A stretch of 64,000 nucleotides of DNA from NCBI GenBank assembly GCA_905160935.1, contig CAJHZI010000831.1, positions 122,501 to 186,500 on the forward strand. Reading direction: 5' to 3'. This stretch comes from Enchytraeus crypticus. Lineage: Eukaryota; Annelida; Clitellata; Enchytraeida; Enchytraeidae. Below, one piece after another: positions 1 to 34,401 of this stretch. The notes below the pieces were generated by a model. That model was not told the DNA's origin. It did no database searches and saw only the letters and a program-made list of their open reading frames with translations. Positions within the stretch are counted from its first letter, which is position 1; each line of letters begins with the position of its first letter. A program made the position numbers and the translations under genes.

Positions 1-80
1 TGACCTGGGACCATGCTCAGGGTCTACGCTCTCTAGGACAACCCTGCTACCAACTGAGCCATGCTGACCATCGGCTGTAC
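1..80 (-). mobile_element. tRNA-like SINE fragment at the window edge
   Basis: The reverse complement reads CAGCATGGCTCAGTTGGTAG, a good A-box, followed by a decayed arm. The B-box is not convincing, so this is a SINE remnant rather than a tRNA gene. Confidence 0.5.
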
Positions 81-240
81 GATCTATCAATAAATCAATC
101 AGTAAATCAAGCGAGCAAGCGATCATTGAATAAATCAATACATCAATCAAGCAGGCAAACAATAAATGAAGCAATCAATCAATCAATTCGACTAAGTAAG
201 CAATTGATCAAGAAAGTAATCAATCAATCAATAAGTCCAT
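80..240 (+). repeat. (TCAA)n tract
   Basis: Degenerate TCAATCAATAAATCAA repeats near the left window edge. Confidence 0.5.
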
Positions 241-419
241 TTAAAAAGCACAGCGTTTATGGGAATAATCACATAGTGTAAAAAACCTTAAAGTGTCCGG
301 TAGCAACAACAACAACAACTTACTACTCTAGCGTTATTGATGACAATATCGAGTAATCTGCAGCAAAAGTCAACCACCATTAAATAAGTGTTGAGCATTA
401 AGGAGACTAAAATATCAGT

Positions 420-545
420 ACTCTATAATAACTAATAAGTAATTAATAATATTAGTAATCTGTAATCAACATTCAGTAATTAGTAATCAGTAATCAGTAA
501 TCAGTAATCAGTCATAAGTAATTAGTAATTGGTAATCATACTTCA
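420..545 (+). repeat. AATCAGTAATCAGTAATTAGT repeat
   Basis: Degenerate 7-bp AGTAATC units. Confidence 0.5.
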
Positions 546-964
546 CCAAAATTCAAGAATTCAATTCATTAAATATTTAATTAAATCAAAAAGATAGTGA
601 AACCTTCCCGCTGATTGGAGGCCGACGTGTAAGCGAGCCACGCAATGATGAGCACTGTGTACGCAGAGAAATTCATTATTCTTAATTTCTGATTCCCTAG
701 CAGTCTAATTAAAAACTGTAGTAAATAAAAAATAAATCATTTGTTCAGGCAATATCAATCAATCCATCATTCAATTCAACATAAAGTTATTGACAGACGT
801 TGAAAATGAGAATACGTCTATGGTAGGTTTAAGAATAAATCTAACGTCAATTTCTCAATTTTCGGCTCGTTCTTTAAGAGGTCAGAATACACTGAGTGTT
901 TTCTCTTAATCGTGTGGTTAAGCAAATCACAACCGCATTTACTACTTGCTTAGTTTCTCTTTTA

Positions 965-1195
965 TTGTTCTCATTATTTCCTCCTTCTCTCCATGGTTAT
1001 TAATAATCGTTGTCTTGTGATGGTGCATCGATTGCAGCCGGCGCGGATTTAAGAATAATCTTCCAAAACCTTTGAGATTTTTCATGCAAAGCTGTCAACA
1101 ATCGATCTTCTAAAATGACCGCCCATCCCTATACTAACCGAGCCCGGCATAGCTTAATTTCATTCAATTTAAGTATCTTTACCATGTGCGCAAAA
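965..1195 (-). mobile_element. Dispersed repeat E (SINE-like)
   Basis: Shares CTCCATGGTTATTA, CAGCCGGCGCGGATTTAAGA and CATGCAAAGCTGTC with 61268-61485 (same orientation). Confidence 0.5.
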
Positions 1196-2414
1196 ATTCC
1201 GTCATTTTGAAAGACGGTTAGTGAATCAAGTACATGAAGGACGCAGTAGATGTGAAGGTCTAGTAGACCCATATAGCTGTCTCTATGCATAATACCACCA
1301 TGGTGCTTTAGTTTAGTAAACTATTGCGCATATTGGACGGGTCAATTGATAGCACGCTTGCAGGATTAGCAGGCCACGCGTTCAAAACGCAGACGTTCTT
1401 TCTCAAATAAAGCTCATTATCATCGTCGTCATCTTCCAATAAATCCTCTTTTAAGTAGAGTCGGAGTTTGAAAATGTTGTAGAAAGTTCTGAAGCATGAG
1501 CGCGCTCACCAACCGAATGCTCTTTCTGACGTTGGTTTGAGTCTTAGTACTTTAGTCGGAACAGTCGCCTTTTACGACACGTGCAACTTTGCAAGACAAG
1601 TCAGATATGCCATTCAAACAAGATATCCTTTCAAACAAACGCGAAATTGCCGCTAAAATAATAATTAGTCACATTTTTGATTTTTGAAACATATTTTAAA
1701 CATAGACGTCGTTCATATTACTCTACTACAATTTATCCTACGTCTGTTTTCAATCACAGCCCCCATTACATCTATCGCAACACAGTAGGCCTACATCTAC
1801 TAGAAAGCTACAAGCATATTACACCTAATTATCTCTGTAGTAATTAATTAACTCTTCAATAATTAATAAAGTTCTTAAACTCTCCATTGCACAAACATAC
1901 AGTGTATATTCTACTTACTGTCCATTAGCCTAATGATATTCCAGTAACTCTAATGTCCTATACTGTACGATGGAATTGTGCAATGTTTGTTAGAATGACA
2001 TTTACCCCACAGATACACAGTGTCGAAGGATAAATGATCACGGGGTACGGGCCTATGAACTGGGCAGAAAGCGGGGCTAGGGTTCTAGTTATAACTAGCC
2101 CATGCTCACCAGCAGCCTACTATTGGAATAGTGCGGCTCTGCTGTACATACCCCATTGTTACGATACAACAACAAGCCTGTATGTGTTGATATAGAGTTG
2201 TTACAGATAGCCCCAAGCTGGACTGACTTTAGCATTAACATAAATAAACGTAATACAGCAATAACAATAAAAGCTGGTAAAGCTATTGTTAACGTCAGTT
2301 TCCTCACTTGAAAGCGATGTCAGTGACGGGAGGGGCCCATGATTATAAATACATAATATAATACAAAAATGCAAGACGAACAAATGGGTAAAAAAACCAA
2401 AGCTAAGAAGCTAA

Positions 2415-2525
2415 TGGTAGCGTAAGTTTCCTCACTCGAAAGCGATGTCAGTGACGAGCCCAGGATCTTAACCCCACAAATACTGATACGCGGTCGAATA
2501 TCTTATCGACATCGCCCACTACATG
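2415..2525 (-). mobile_element. SINE-A (tRNA-derived) copy
   Basis: TTTCCTCACTCGAAAGCGATG, CAGTGACGAGCCCAGGAT, CGCGGTCGAATATCTTATCG: reverse complement of the SINE-A unit. Partial relatives lie at 2285-2335 and 2615-2680. Confidence 0.5.
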
Positions 2526-2891
2526 GCTTCAGCCTATTGTTATTGCTAATAATAACTATAGTAATCACATAACAATAGCAGACTTATTGTAGGCCTAAAA
2601 AGCTTCCATTTACCGTCAGTTTCCTCCTTCGACAGCATGTGAGTGATGTGCATTTAAACTCAGGATCTGAACTGATCTGTAGTTGAACAAATTGCCGATA
2701 TGCATAAATAAGAAAATAAACATTAAATTAATAATAATAATAATAATAACAATAATAATAATAATAATAATAATATAGTAATATTAATAATAATTATTAT
2801 TATTATTTATTATTTTTATTATTGTATGTCGGTAATTATTATTAATTTTCTTCACCGAGTGATGTGTATGATCTTGCCCAGGACCGGTATC

Positions 2892-3673
2892 CAGGGGCGG
2901 ATCCAGGAATTTTTTAAGGGTGGGCCCGAATTTTTTTTAGAGTGTACATTTTTTTGCTTTCTTCGTGACATGTGACGCAACCAGACAAATTTTTGTGGGG
3001 GAGAGCTCAAAATTTGTTAATTAATCGTTCGGCTCATAGAGTGAGTGTATCCCCGTACCTTAACCCCCCCCCCCGCTCATGTCCGTCAGGGGAAAACCTA
3101 AAATCCTACATTTGTTTAGAAAAGTAGATTAATTTTTTCACCTCTGAAGAAACTCTGCGGAACTCGACGAATTGCAAAAGTGATCTAATTTTGGCGGTGG
3201 GGGAGGAGGCTTAAGACTCTTCCAGCCCAGGCTGTTTGCACCACTGCTACGGGACAGAGTTCACATTTTTTACTTACACCCTTTTTCCTCTAATGCAGTG
3301 GTTATTCATTGGTTCAGGTGAAAATTGAGAGCTAATGAAACGGTCAAAATTGTTTTGGACCCCTTCCATTATACAGTGCTCCTAGTATATCCTAGAAAAA
3401 ATCGAGCTATTGAAACTGAGTTCCCTGTCGTACCCCCCTGGGCCCCCCTAACCAATGCCATTACTAACATATTTACATATCGAAATTGCCATAGAAATAA
3501 TGAAAATATACCCTGTCTTACCCCCCCCCCCCTCCCCGGGCCCCCCCCTAACCACCTCCATTACTAACATATTTTACATCGAAATTGCCGTAGAAACAAT
3601 GAAAATATAGTTTTAGAAATTTTATCGACCGACCTAAGGGGGAGCCCGGGCCCCCTCCCTGGATCCGCCACAG
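2892..3673. mobile_element. Non-autonomous hAT element 1 (782 bp) with 8-bp TSD
   Basis: Terminal inverted repeats CAGGGGCGGATCCAGG and CCTGGATCCGCCACAG, flanked by the direct 8-bp duplication CCGGTATC (2884-2891 and 3674-3681). CAG-type termini with an 8-bp target duplication are hAT hallmarks. No transposase frame is present. Confidence 0.5.
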
Positions 3674-4344
3674 CCGGTATCAGTGGATACAGAAGGTAAA
3701 AGAGGCTGCTCTGGTGTCCACAAAGTCACGTCACGCAAAGAAAATAAGAATAATTTTTATTATTAAAATAATAATAATATTTTGTATAATAATAATATAA
3801 AAATAATAGTAATAATAATAGCCTAATAAATAATAATAATAATAATAATATAAAAAATAGTAATAATTCTTTTAATTAAGCAAAGTCATTCATTTATCTT
3901 ATTTTTTAGCCCAGAGCCCTGAATAGACCAGAGCAAAAATAATAATAATAACTATTAATAATAATAATAACAATAATGTTGTCATTATTATTATTTATTG
4001 ATCTATTAGTTGTTGCGCATGTATATTAAATTTTATAGTAGAAAAAAATTGGACAATTTATAGAGACACTTGTACATAAAATGCACCAAAGTTTACAAGC
4101 GCACGCGTCTGTACAAATGATTGACCTTCAATCCATTTACGTCATGCATACTTGATCCGTGTTAAAAGTAGCCACACACGATCAAATTTATCTGTTCAGA
4201 TAAACTTGGCGGAGCCCAAACACGGTCAAATTTAACTTAATCTAATTCACTTTAATTTAAGACTGCTTGCAACTGCAGATCTTGTATATGCAATGCCGCA
4301 ATATCGCATGCGATAATCTAGGCCTACATTGATATACCAGCCTC

Positions 4345-4345
<1 letters not shown>

Positions 4346-4391
<46 letters not shown>
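4346..4391. repeat. (AT)n microsatellite
   Basis: 46 bp of TA repeats just left of hAT element 2. Confidence 0.5.
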
Positions 4392-4393
<2 letters not shown>

Positions 4394-4412
4394 AAAAACC
4401 ATGAAGTCCAAT

Positions 4413-5147
4413 CAGTGGCGGATCCAGGGGGGGGTCCAGGGGCCCGGGCCCTCCCCTTAGGCCCGGCGATAAGAAATTTTAAACTATATTTTCATTGTTT
4501 CAATGGCAATTTCTATGTGTCAATATGTTTGTAAGGCAGTGTTTAGGGGGGCGGGGGGTACGAGGGAACTCAGTTCCACTAGATCAAATTATTTGAAATA
4601 TGGGATTAGAGGCCCATATTTTATATAGGGCCTACTAGGAGCCCTGTAAATGGAAGGGGGCCCGAAAAATGTTGACCGTTTCACTAGCTTTCAATCTTCG
4701 CTTTAACCACTGTATAAGAGGAAAAAAGGGTTGTGAGTAAAAAATGTGAACTCTCCTGGAGCAGTGGTGAAAACATCCTTGGCTGGGCGGTGCTTAAGCC
4801 CCCCCTTCCTACCGCCAAAATTAGAGCACTTTTGCAACGCGTCCAGATCCGCAGAGTTCCATCAGAGGTGAAAAAATTACCTACTTACTTTTTTATAAAA
4901 CAAATGTAGGATTTTAGGCATTTTAGGTTTTATTCTCACTTTAGTACAGATATGAGTGGTTGGGGGGGGGGGGGGGTAGATACACTCAATTTACCAGCTG
5001 AGCGCAGTAGTGAAACATTTTGAGCCCCCCCCCCCCCTCAGCATTTTTCTGGTTGCGTCAATGTCCGGAAGAAGGCGAAGCGTAAGAAAAAAAAGTGCAA
5101 ATCTCAAAAATTCTCCCCCCCCTTAAAAATTCCTAGATCCGCCCCTG
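4413..5147. mobile_element. Non-autonomous hAT element 2 (735 bp), inverted relative to element 1
   Basis: Begins CAGTGGCGGATCCAGG and ends CCTAGATCCGCCCCTG, with target duplication AGTCCAAT (4405-4412 and 5148-5155). The interior is the reverse complement of the 2892-3673 copy with small indels in the poly-G and poly-C runs. Confidence 0.5.
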
Positions 5148-5155
5148 AGTCCAAT

Positions 5156-6477
5156 GTTAAAGGGATCGATTACGTTCAAATAAATTCTAGGAAATAATGT
5201 CATTATTCGATCACATATATATATTTGGCAACATAAATGCATACATTTGATTTGGCCACATACAAGTGGCGATATAAAATGTATCGCTCTACGTTTCTTT
5301 TTCCTCCCCCACGTTCTAACTGTTGGAATAACCGAGTGAAGAACTTGACGAGAGAATCTTCTTAATCCGTTAAATCAACAAAAAAGTTTGAACATTTAAT
5401 TCCAATTTAGAATCATAGAGGGACTTCAGTAACGAGGTGACTCCTGAATTCGGCCTTCAGAAATTGATAAACTGTTGTAAATCAACTTATCAAAACAGAA
5501 ACCTGTACTTCAAAAGTTAAACGCATTTTTACAGATGAAACCATGTCTTTGGATGAAACTATCTCTAAATATAGTGAGTTTTCAAATAAGAAGACTGCTA
5601 ACTCAATCAAGATCTGAAATAAGTTTGTTTTTGTTTACAAATTGCTTAAAGTTTAATCTTGAAATAGGATGTAATATTTCTGCAGCCTAAATATCTAGTG
5701 TAATTAAATTTCTAATGGTAAAATATTAAAATGTGTATTTCCATTTTATAGCAGACATAATTTCTGTCCCCTTGTTCATTAATCGTTATAGATAGACCAT
5801 TTTACTAGGTTATTTTAATCCATGACTGAAGGCTGATTTAATTTGATCATTTTATATTGAGCTTTAATATACTTACTATCCAGTAATATAAACTTTGATA
5901 ATTAAATAGCCTTATTATTGTAATATTTGACAAAATTTGAGTCTACTCTTGCCCCATCCCCTACTTTAACCATAACCGTTGTCTGTAGAAAATAAGTAAA
6001 TATTCTGAAAATGAATGGATTTTTAGTTGAACTGTTTGATTTATTATATATCAAATTGTGGCTATAGTAAGATACCATACAATAGACCAGAACTATGTGG
6101 AGCAATTTGCTGTATGACTCTATCCTCTGACTTCCTTTTCACATCCACATTACAAATTCGTTATCAAATCACTTAATGATTCTTCTCGTGATTTCCCCTT
6201 CTATTACATCTGTAAGCAAACCACCCCCTCTTAGAAATTGTATACCCTAATCTGTTCCTTCTATTTCTAAACATATTTATAAACTATCAAATATCATAGT
6301 ATAATTATTTTGTTTTGTACCAATTCTTGTACTGTACCTCTTTGCTATTTTTAATTTGTCAGTCCACCTAATCTTTTCTAAATTTATAGAAATATTTCTA
6401 AATAAAGAATAAACAGTAAAGGATTTATTTGAGAAAATATGAACTTTCTTACTCTGTAGCAGTCATAAACACACGAC
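5156..6477. other. Unique AT-rich sequence upstream of the ADAM17 start
   Basis: No recognisable gene or repeat. Presumed promoter and 5' UTR territory; no convincing 5' exon was found. Confidence 0.5.
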
Positions 6478-28343
<21,866 letters not shown>

Positions 28344-28439
28344 TTCCCCCTCCCCTCCTTCCCCCTCTCCCACAGAATTACTCCCCCACGCTTCCTGCTA
28401 GTGTCTTCTTCTTTTATAGTTAGGTTAGCCATCAAGACA

Positions 28440-28905
28440 GTTTCTTGACGTCATAGACACAGTGGTGATGTCATAGACTCATTGGTGATGTAATAGACTC
28501 ATTGGTGATGTCATAGACTCATTGGTGATGTAATAGACTCAGTGGTGATGTCATAGACTCTGTGGTGATGTCATAGACTCAGTGGTGATGTCATAGACTC
28601 ATTGGTGATGTAATAGACTCATTGGTGATGTCATAGACTCATTGGTGATGTAATAGACTCAGTGGTGATGTCATAGACTCTGTGGTGATGTCATAGACTC
28701 AGTGGTGATGTCATAGACTCATAGACTCATTGGTGATGTCATAGACTCATTGGTGATGTAATAGACTCATTGGTGATGTCATAGACTCTGTGGTGATGTC
28801 ATACACTCAGTGGTGATGTCATAGACTCTGTGATGATGTCATAGACTCAGTGGTGATGTCGTAGTGACGTCATAGGCTCAATGATGATGTCGTAGTTATG
28901 TCATA
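28440..28905 (+). repeat. 20-bp minisatellite with CRE-like TGATGTCA, about 22 copies, 3' of ADAM17
   Basis: Unit TCATAGACTCAGTGGTGATG. It starts at TTGACGTCAT (28446) and ends near TGACGTCAT (28863). It begins about 95 bp after the ADAM17 stop, so it probably lies in the 3' UTR. Confidence 0.5.
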
Positions 28906-29134
28906 GGCGTTCTCCTTCAACATTCTGACTCTGTTTCACTGGTATCCCTCGGGAAAGAAAACTGACTCTAAACTCTGCTCTTGCCTTCAGTTAAATTACA
29001 TTTCTATGCTTTAGACGACTGAACTGACAAAGATTTAGAATCTCGAATTCTAGAATACTCTACACTAGTCGATGCCGATACGTGGAATAATTGAACGTTG
29101 TATTATTCGCTTATCTCCAACGGCGCGTTGGGTC

Positions 29135-29140
29135 AATAAA
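29135..29140 (+). promoter_or_regulatory. Candidate polyadenylation signal of ADAM17
   Basis: AATAAA within GGTCAATAAAATTTTC, about 790 bp after the stop and beyond the 20-bp minisatellite. It is the first clear hexamer noticed downstream; not proven. Confidence 0.5.
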
Positions 29141-29464
29141 ATTTTCAAGAATGTTACCTTTTCTTTGCTAGACCAAATCACAACCAACATGTACCGCACT
29201 TCCTACTGAAGGCAAGGGAAAATCATTTCAAGAATTTATCTCAAAGTATTTTTATGCAACTGCTAGTCTGACTGTATTACTATCATTCTATTACTATTAC
29301 TATCATTGTTATTGTTATTGTTGTTGCTTTGCCATGAAGTCTGTAATCGTTGTCTGCATTACGGAATGCCCGGACAGTAAGAAAAGTTTGCACTGGTTGA
29401 ATTCGCTCTATTACGACGTCAAATGGAAAGCTCGCCGAACAGATTGTGTCAGACATTCTGCCAT

Positions 29465-29548
29465 AAATCCTGGGCTCCCCCGTCGCTGACTTCGCTTTCG
29501 AGTGAGGAAACTGACGTTAACATTAGCTTTACCAGCTTTTATCCCAGT
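29465..29548 (+). mobile_element. SINE-A 3' part
   Basis: CCTGGGCTCCCCCGTCGCTG, then TTCGCTTTCGAGTGAGGAAA and CTGACGTTAACATTAGC. The head is missing. Confidence 0.5.
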
Positions 29549-30479
29549 AAATAATGGTTAGCTGCGTCACAACCCAACCTCTACCTTGCCACTGTCGAGG
29601 TTTTTGCTCGTGTAAACTGGTGCTTGTTTATAATAATACGCAAGAATATATAATAATATGTAATTTTATATATGCGTTGCTTTATGCAACATGCCACAGT
29701 AGTAATTCCTCCAGCTCTCATAGGCGTTTTATTATGACCTGTTGTCTGCGTATATTTGCTGTCAACTAGATATGATTTATTTATCCTCATTGCTGACCCG
29801 TTTGTATGCGTAATTTTGTATTTCATGCTTTGATGATGATGTCTACTCAGTAGTTAGTGCCTCTAAGATGTCGAGTAGATGAAAGCAAGTATAGCCACCA
29901 GCTTAATAATAAGTTTAAAAATAATAATAATAACAATAATAATAAAATAAGTCCATTTATATACGCGCTGCTTTATGCAACGCGCCACAAGTAGCGCTAC
30001 AAGTGCAATTAGTTGTAGGCTCGATCGAATAGAACGGTTTAGAGTTTCTTCTAGAAGCTATAAAGGGATAGATTAGACTGACGCAGACTGACGGAAGACT
30101 ATTCCAAATAGTCGATTGTTTTATAGAAACCAAATTTCACGCGACTTTTTCACTTGATTGTACTTAGTAAATCATGATCGGATAAAACTGGCGCTATACT
30201 CTGATAATATTTGCTGATGTCTTCCTAACTTAGAGATGGAAATATTTAATGTTTTCAGAGTTTGGGTTCGGATCCTCAACTCTAGTGCCTATATATTGCC
30301 TTTTGTACTTGTATGTTTGCTGATCGCTCTCAGTATTTTGTGTAGTTTTATAGAATAAATGATATTAGATCTGGATTGTCAGTTACATGAAACTATCTGT
30401 TGGTGTAAGTTATCAATCTTAACGAATTATTGTGTTGAATTTTAGCAATATTTTAAAATCAACATTGATCAACAGAATA

Positions 30480-30665
30480 GATAAATGAAAAGTATGAAGA
30501 CGATAAATGAACCAATAAACAGTACAATTATTGATAAACAGAGAACTAATAAACAGTCCAATTATTGATAAACAGTGAACTAATAAACAGTCCAATTATT
30601 GATAAACAGTGAACCTATAAACAGTACAATTATTGATAAACAGTGAACTACATATTGATAAACAT
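30480..30665 (+). repeat. About 35-bp tandem repeat, four copies
   Basis: Unit AATTATTGATAAACAGTGAA plus CTAATAAACAGTCC, intergenic. Confidence 0.5.
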
Positions 30666-31217
30666 TGTCGTTAATTCATTAGAAATAAACAGCTACTGGT
30701 TAACAACACCGCTAAAGTCAAAACATAAAAAACCAAGGATGATAAATAAAGAACAATTAGATGACAGACTTGAAACAACAATGTGATTCTTGATTTATTA
30801 TTTATTAAGTAACGCTTGAAAAAGTTGAACCCCCTCTAACTTAATCATAATTATAATTAGTGGCACAAACACGCTATGAATAGCTACATTCATTCATTCA
30901 TTCATTCAATGCAATACTACACTAATTGCATCTGCCAGTAGCTTAATTGTATAAAACTATATTAATAGCCGTCTGATAATTATAATTTATTAGACTCAAA
31001 GATAAATAAGTAGTTAGTTAGTTAGTTACTATGGTTAATGACATTATTGTCAAAGCATGAAATACATCATTGCACATACAAATGAGTAAAAATAATCAAT
31101 TAAATCTATTGAAGTATTAAGATCAAAGAATGATATAAGTAGCATCAAATAATTTATAAAAATCACAATTCAAAGCGGGGAGGGGAGATTCAGGAGAATC
31201 GCCCCCCACGTTACCAT

Positions 31218-31834
31218 CTCAGATTTCTGGTAAATAGATTTACAGTGCCTACTCTATAGGTTTACAGTTCTCTATAGACTTACAGTGCCTACTCTATAGA
31301 TTTACAGTGCCTACTCCATAGGTTTACAGTACTCTATAGATTTACAGTGCCTACTCTATAGGTTTCCACTGCTCTATAGATTTACAGTGCCTACCCTATA
31401 TCTTTACAGTGCCTACTCTATAGGTTTACAGTGCTCTATAGATTTACAGTGCCTACTCTATAGGTTTACAGTGCTCTATAGATTTACAGTGCCTACTCTA
31501 TAGATTTACAGTGCCTACTCTATAGGTTTACAGTGCTCTATAGACTTACAGTGCCTACCCTATAGATTTACAGTGCCTACTCTATAGGTTTACAGTGCCT
31601 ACTCTATAGATTTACAGTGCCTACTCTATAGGTTTACAGTGCTCTATAGACTTACAGTGCCTACCCTATAGATTTACAGTGCCTACTCTATAGGTTTACA
31701 GTGCCTACTCTATAGATTTACAGTGCCTACTCTATAGGTTTACAGTGCTCTATAGACTTACAGTGCCTACCCTATAGATTTACAGTGCCTACTCTATAGG
31801 TTTACAGTGCCTACTCTATAGATTTACAGTGCCT
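31218..31834 (+). repeat. Minisatellite with 106-bp higher-order period, 3' of the acyl-CoA synthetase
   Basis: 22-bp (TATAGATTTACAGTGCCTAC TC) and 18-bp (TATAGGTTTACAGTGCTC) units alternate. The short unit recurs at 31531, 31637 and 31743, a 106-bp higher-order unit. Related TATAGG motifs continue up to the stop codon at 32032. Confidence 0.5.
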
Positions 31835-32031
31835 ACACTGGTGCATACACTGTGCATGTGTGCATATCTATTTACAATTATATAAGTTCCTATCGGTTAG
31901 CACTGCTTATAGGCATTCAGTGCTTATAGGTTTGTAGTGCACATAGGTATTCGGTGCCTCTGGGATTGTACATTTTAGTGCCTATAGGCTAATAGTGCCC
32001 AAAGGTTTTAGTGCCTATAGGCTAATAGTGC

Positions 32032-33515
32032 CTATAGGTTAGACTTTGGCTGTTTGTCGGCTGTCACCATTAGTCTGCGCAGTATCTTGCCTGTGGGGTT
32101 GCGAGGTATTGACGTCACGAACTTAACTCCGCCTCTCAGTCGCTTGTAGGGCGCTGATTTCTCTGCAACAACAACAACAATATGAGAATCAACAACAACA
32201 ACTGTAACAACAGCAACGATAGCATATTCAGCAACAACAACAACATCACCGCCTTGCAAAGAAAAAAAGAAAGCGTTAGGCCTATTGGATCATCAGAATA
32301 CAGATTAATTGTTTGATTGTTTGACTCGTTCTTTCGTTCATTCGTTTATTCATTCACTCATTCATTTATTAATTGATCGACTACTGACTGACCGACTCAC
32401 CTATTGATCGATCAATCAATCGAATGATTAATTGATGGATCAACTGATAGATCGATTGATTTATTAACTGAGAGATTTCTTACATTTTCTTGATTGAGAT
32501 AACTTCACAAAGGACAGCAGAAGACAGAGAAGCGAGGAGACGTTATAAATCATGGACCTGCCAGTAAGCAGTACACTAAGAGAGAGAGAGAGAGAGTACT
32601 TGACAAACCATTGACTAAATCGATAATCATCTGCTCCGTTAGACTCTCATGGCCTGGTTTCTTGACAATCCAGGCCTGAGGTAGTTCCCCAGCCTCTTCG
32701 TCAGGCAGGCCTATCACACCGGCGTCATCGACATCTGGATGGCTCAGTAGAAGAGCCTCTAGTTCAGCCGGAGCGACCTGCAGGACGATCATTAATAGAA
32801 AAACAATTATTATTATTTACTGACCGTTTTCCTCGTCAAATGATATCCCCGCGTTCTGTCCGGGTTGCTTGAAGAATGAACAGCCGTTTACTGCACGTAT
32901 CGTAGAGGCGAGATAAAAACTAGATCCATATCAACGTCATGAAGGGTATTCGGTTGGTGAGCGCCTAGGTTCCAGAAATTACTACAAAATCTTAACGAAT
33001 AGGGTTCGTATCTCGACCCTAGTTAAACTGCTATTCAAGGGAAGATGATGATAATGACGATGATGCTGATGATGATAATGACGATGATGCTGATGATGAT
33101 TATGATGATGATGCTGATGATGATTATGATGATGATGCTGATGATGATTACGATGATGATGCTGATGATGGTTATGATGATTTCCTCGAAAAATTATGAT
33201 ACACGTGAAACGTTAACACGTTTTTAATGATCTGGTGATTGATTGAATTATAACACTGACTGATTAACTGATTGATTGAATGATTTGTTAATTAACTACT
33301 GACCGACCGGCCAATTTATTGGCCGTATGATTGAGATAGAGCGATGATAAGTGAGATACTAAGTAAAATGATAAGTGAGTGTGGGGTATATATTCACCTG
33401 ATATGATTTGTATTTGATGAGCTCCTTAACTCTACCAACAATGAAGAAGTGTCCGTCTTCATTGTAGTAGCCCACATCACCTGAATTAACAAGAAAATGG
33501 CAGGATTATAACTTA

Positions 33516-33554
<39 letters not shown>

Positions 33555-33555
33555 T

Positions 33556-33610
<55 letters not shown>

Positions 33611-33687
33611 CATATACATATATTTATATTTATATATATATTTATATATACATATATTTATATATTTATATATATATATATTATATA

Positions 33688-33722
<35 letters not shown>

Positions 33723-34207
33723 TATATATATAATATTAAATATATAAGATATTCTTCAGTGCACTGCCAAGTGGCAGGTGCAAGGTACATATTCATACAC
33801 AATGTCTGTTTTCTCGCACCATAAGAGCACTCCTTAGATCAACAAGTTAATCCCTTCACAAAGTCTATGCCTTAACCATACCTTATGAGGCCTATAGCTT
33901 TGGAAAAATGTGGCTTCTGAAGTGGTTTCCCGTTGCCTTCCTCAGTTAGGTGGATTAATTAACATTTAATCCTGGGGAAAAATATTTCATTGTGAGGTGG
34001 GTCCCCTCTTGCCATCCTCAGCTCCTGCCTTTAGTCGCCTCTTACGTACACGCGGCAGATTATTTGCGGTTGCCCAAATCTGCAGTGGTCCAACCACACC
34101 CGAGCACAACACGAGGAATATAAGATATTATAATATTATATTAGTATATGATGTATGAAATACATTAATAGGCCTATATATGTATTATATTAATATATAT
34201 TATATTG

Positions 34208-34257
<50 letters not shown>

Positions 34258-34281
34258 TGATTATATATATATATATATAGG

Positions 34282-34331
<50 letters not shown>

Positions 34332-34349
34332 CATATATATAGCCTATAT

Positions 34350-34401
<52 letters not shown>

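Larger units (their letters stand above)
28906..31217. other. Tail-to-tail spacer, mostly unnamed
   Basis: Apart from a SINE-A 3' part (29465-29548), small (TAA)n and (ATTC)n runs and the 35-bp repeat, nothing is recognised. Confidence 0.5.

Noticed and set aside
3325-3567. 80-codon open frame inside hAT element 1
   Set aside because: No resemblance to a transposase; the same region in element 2 is not open.
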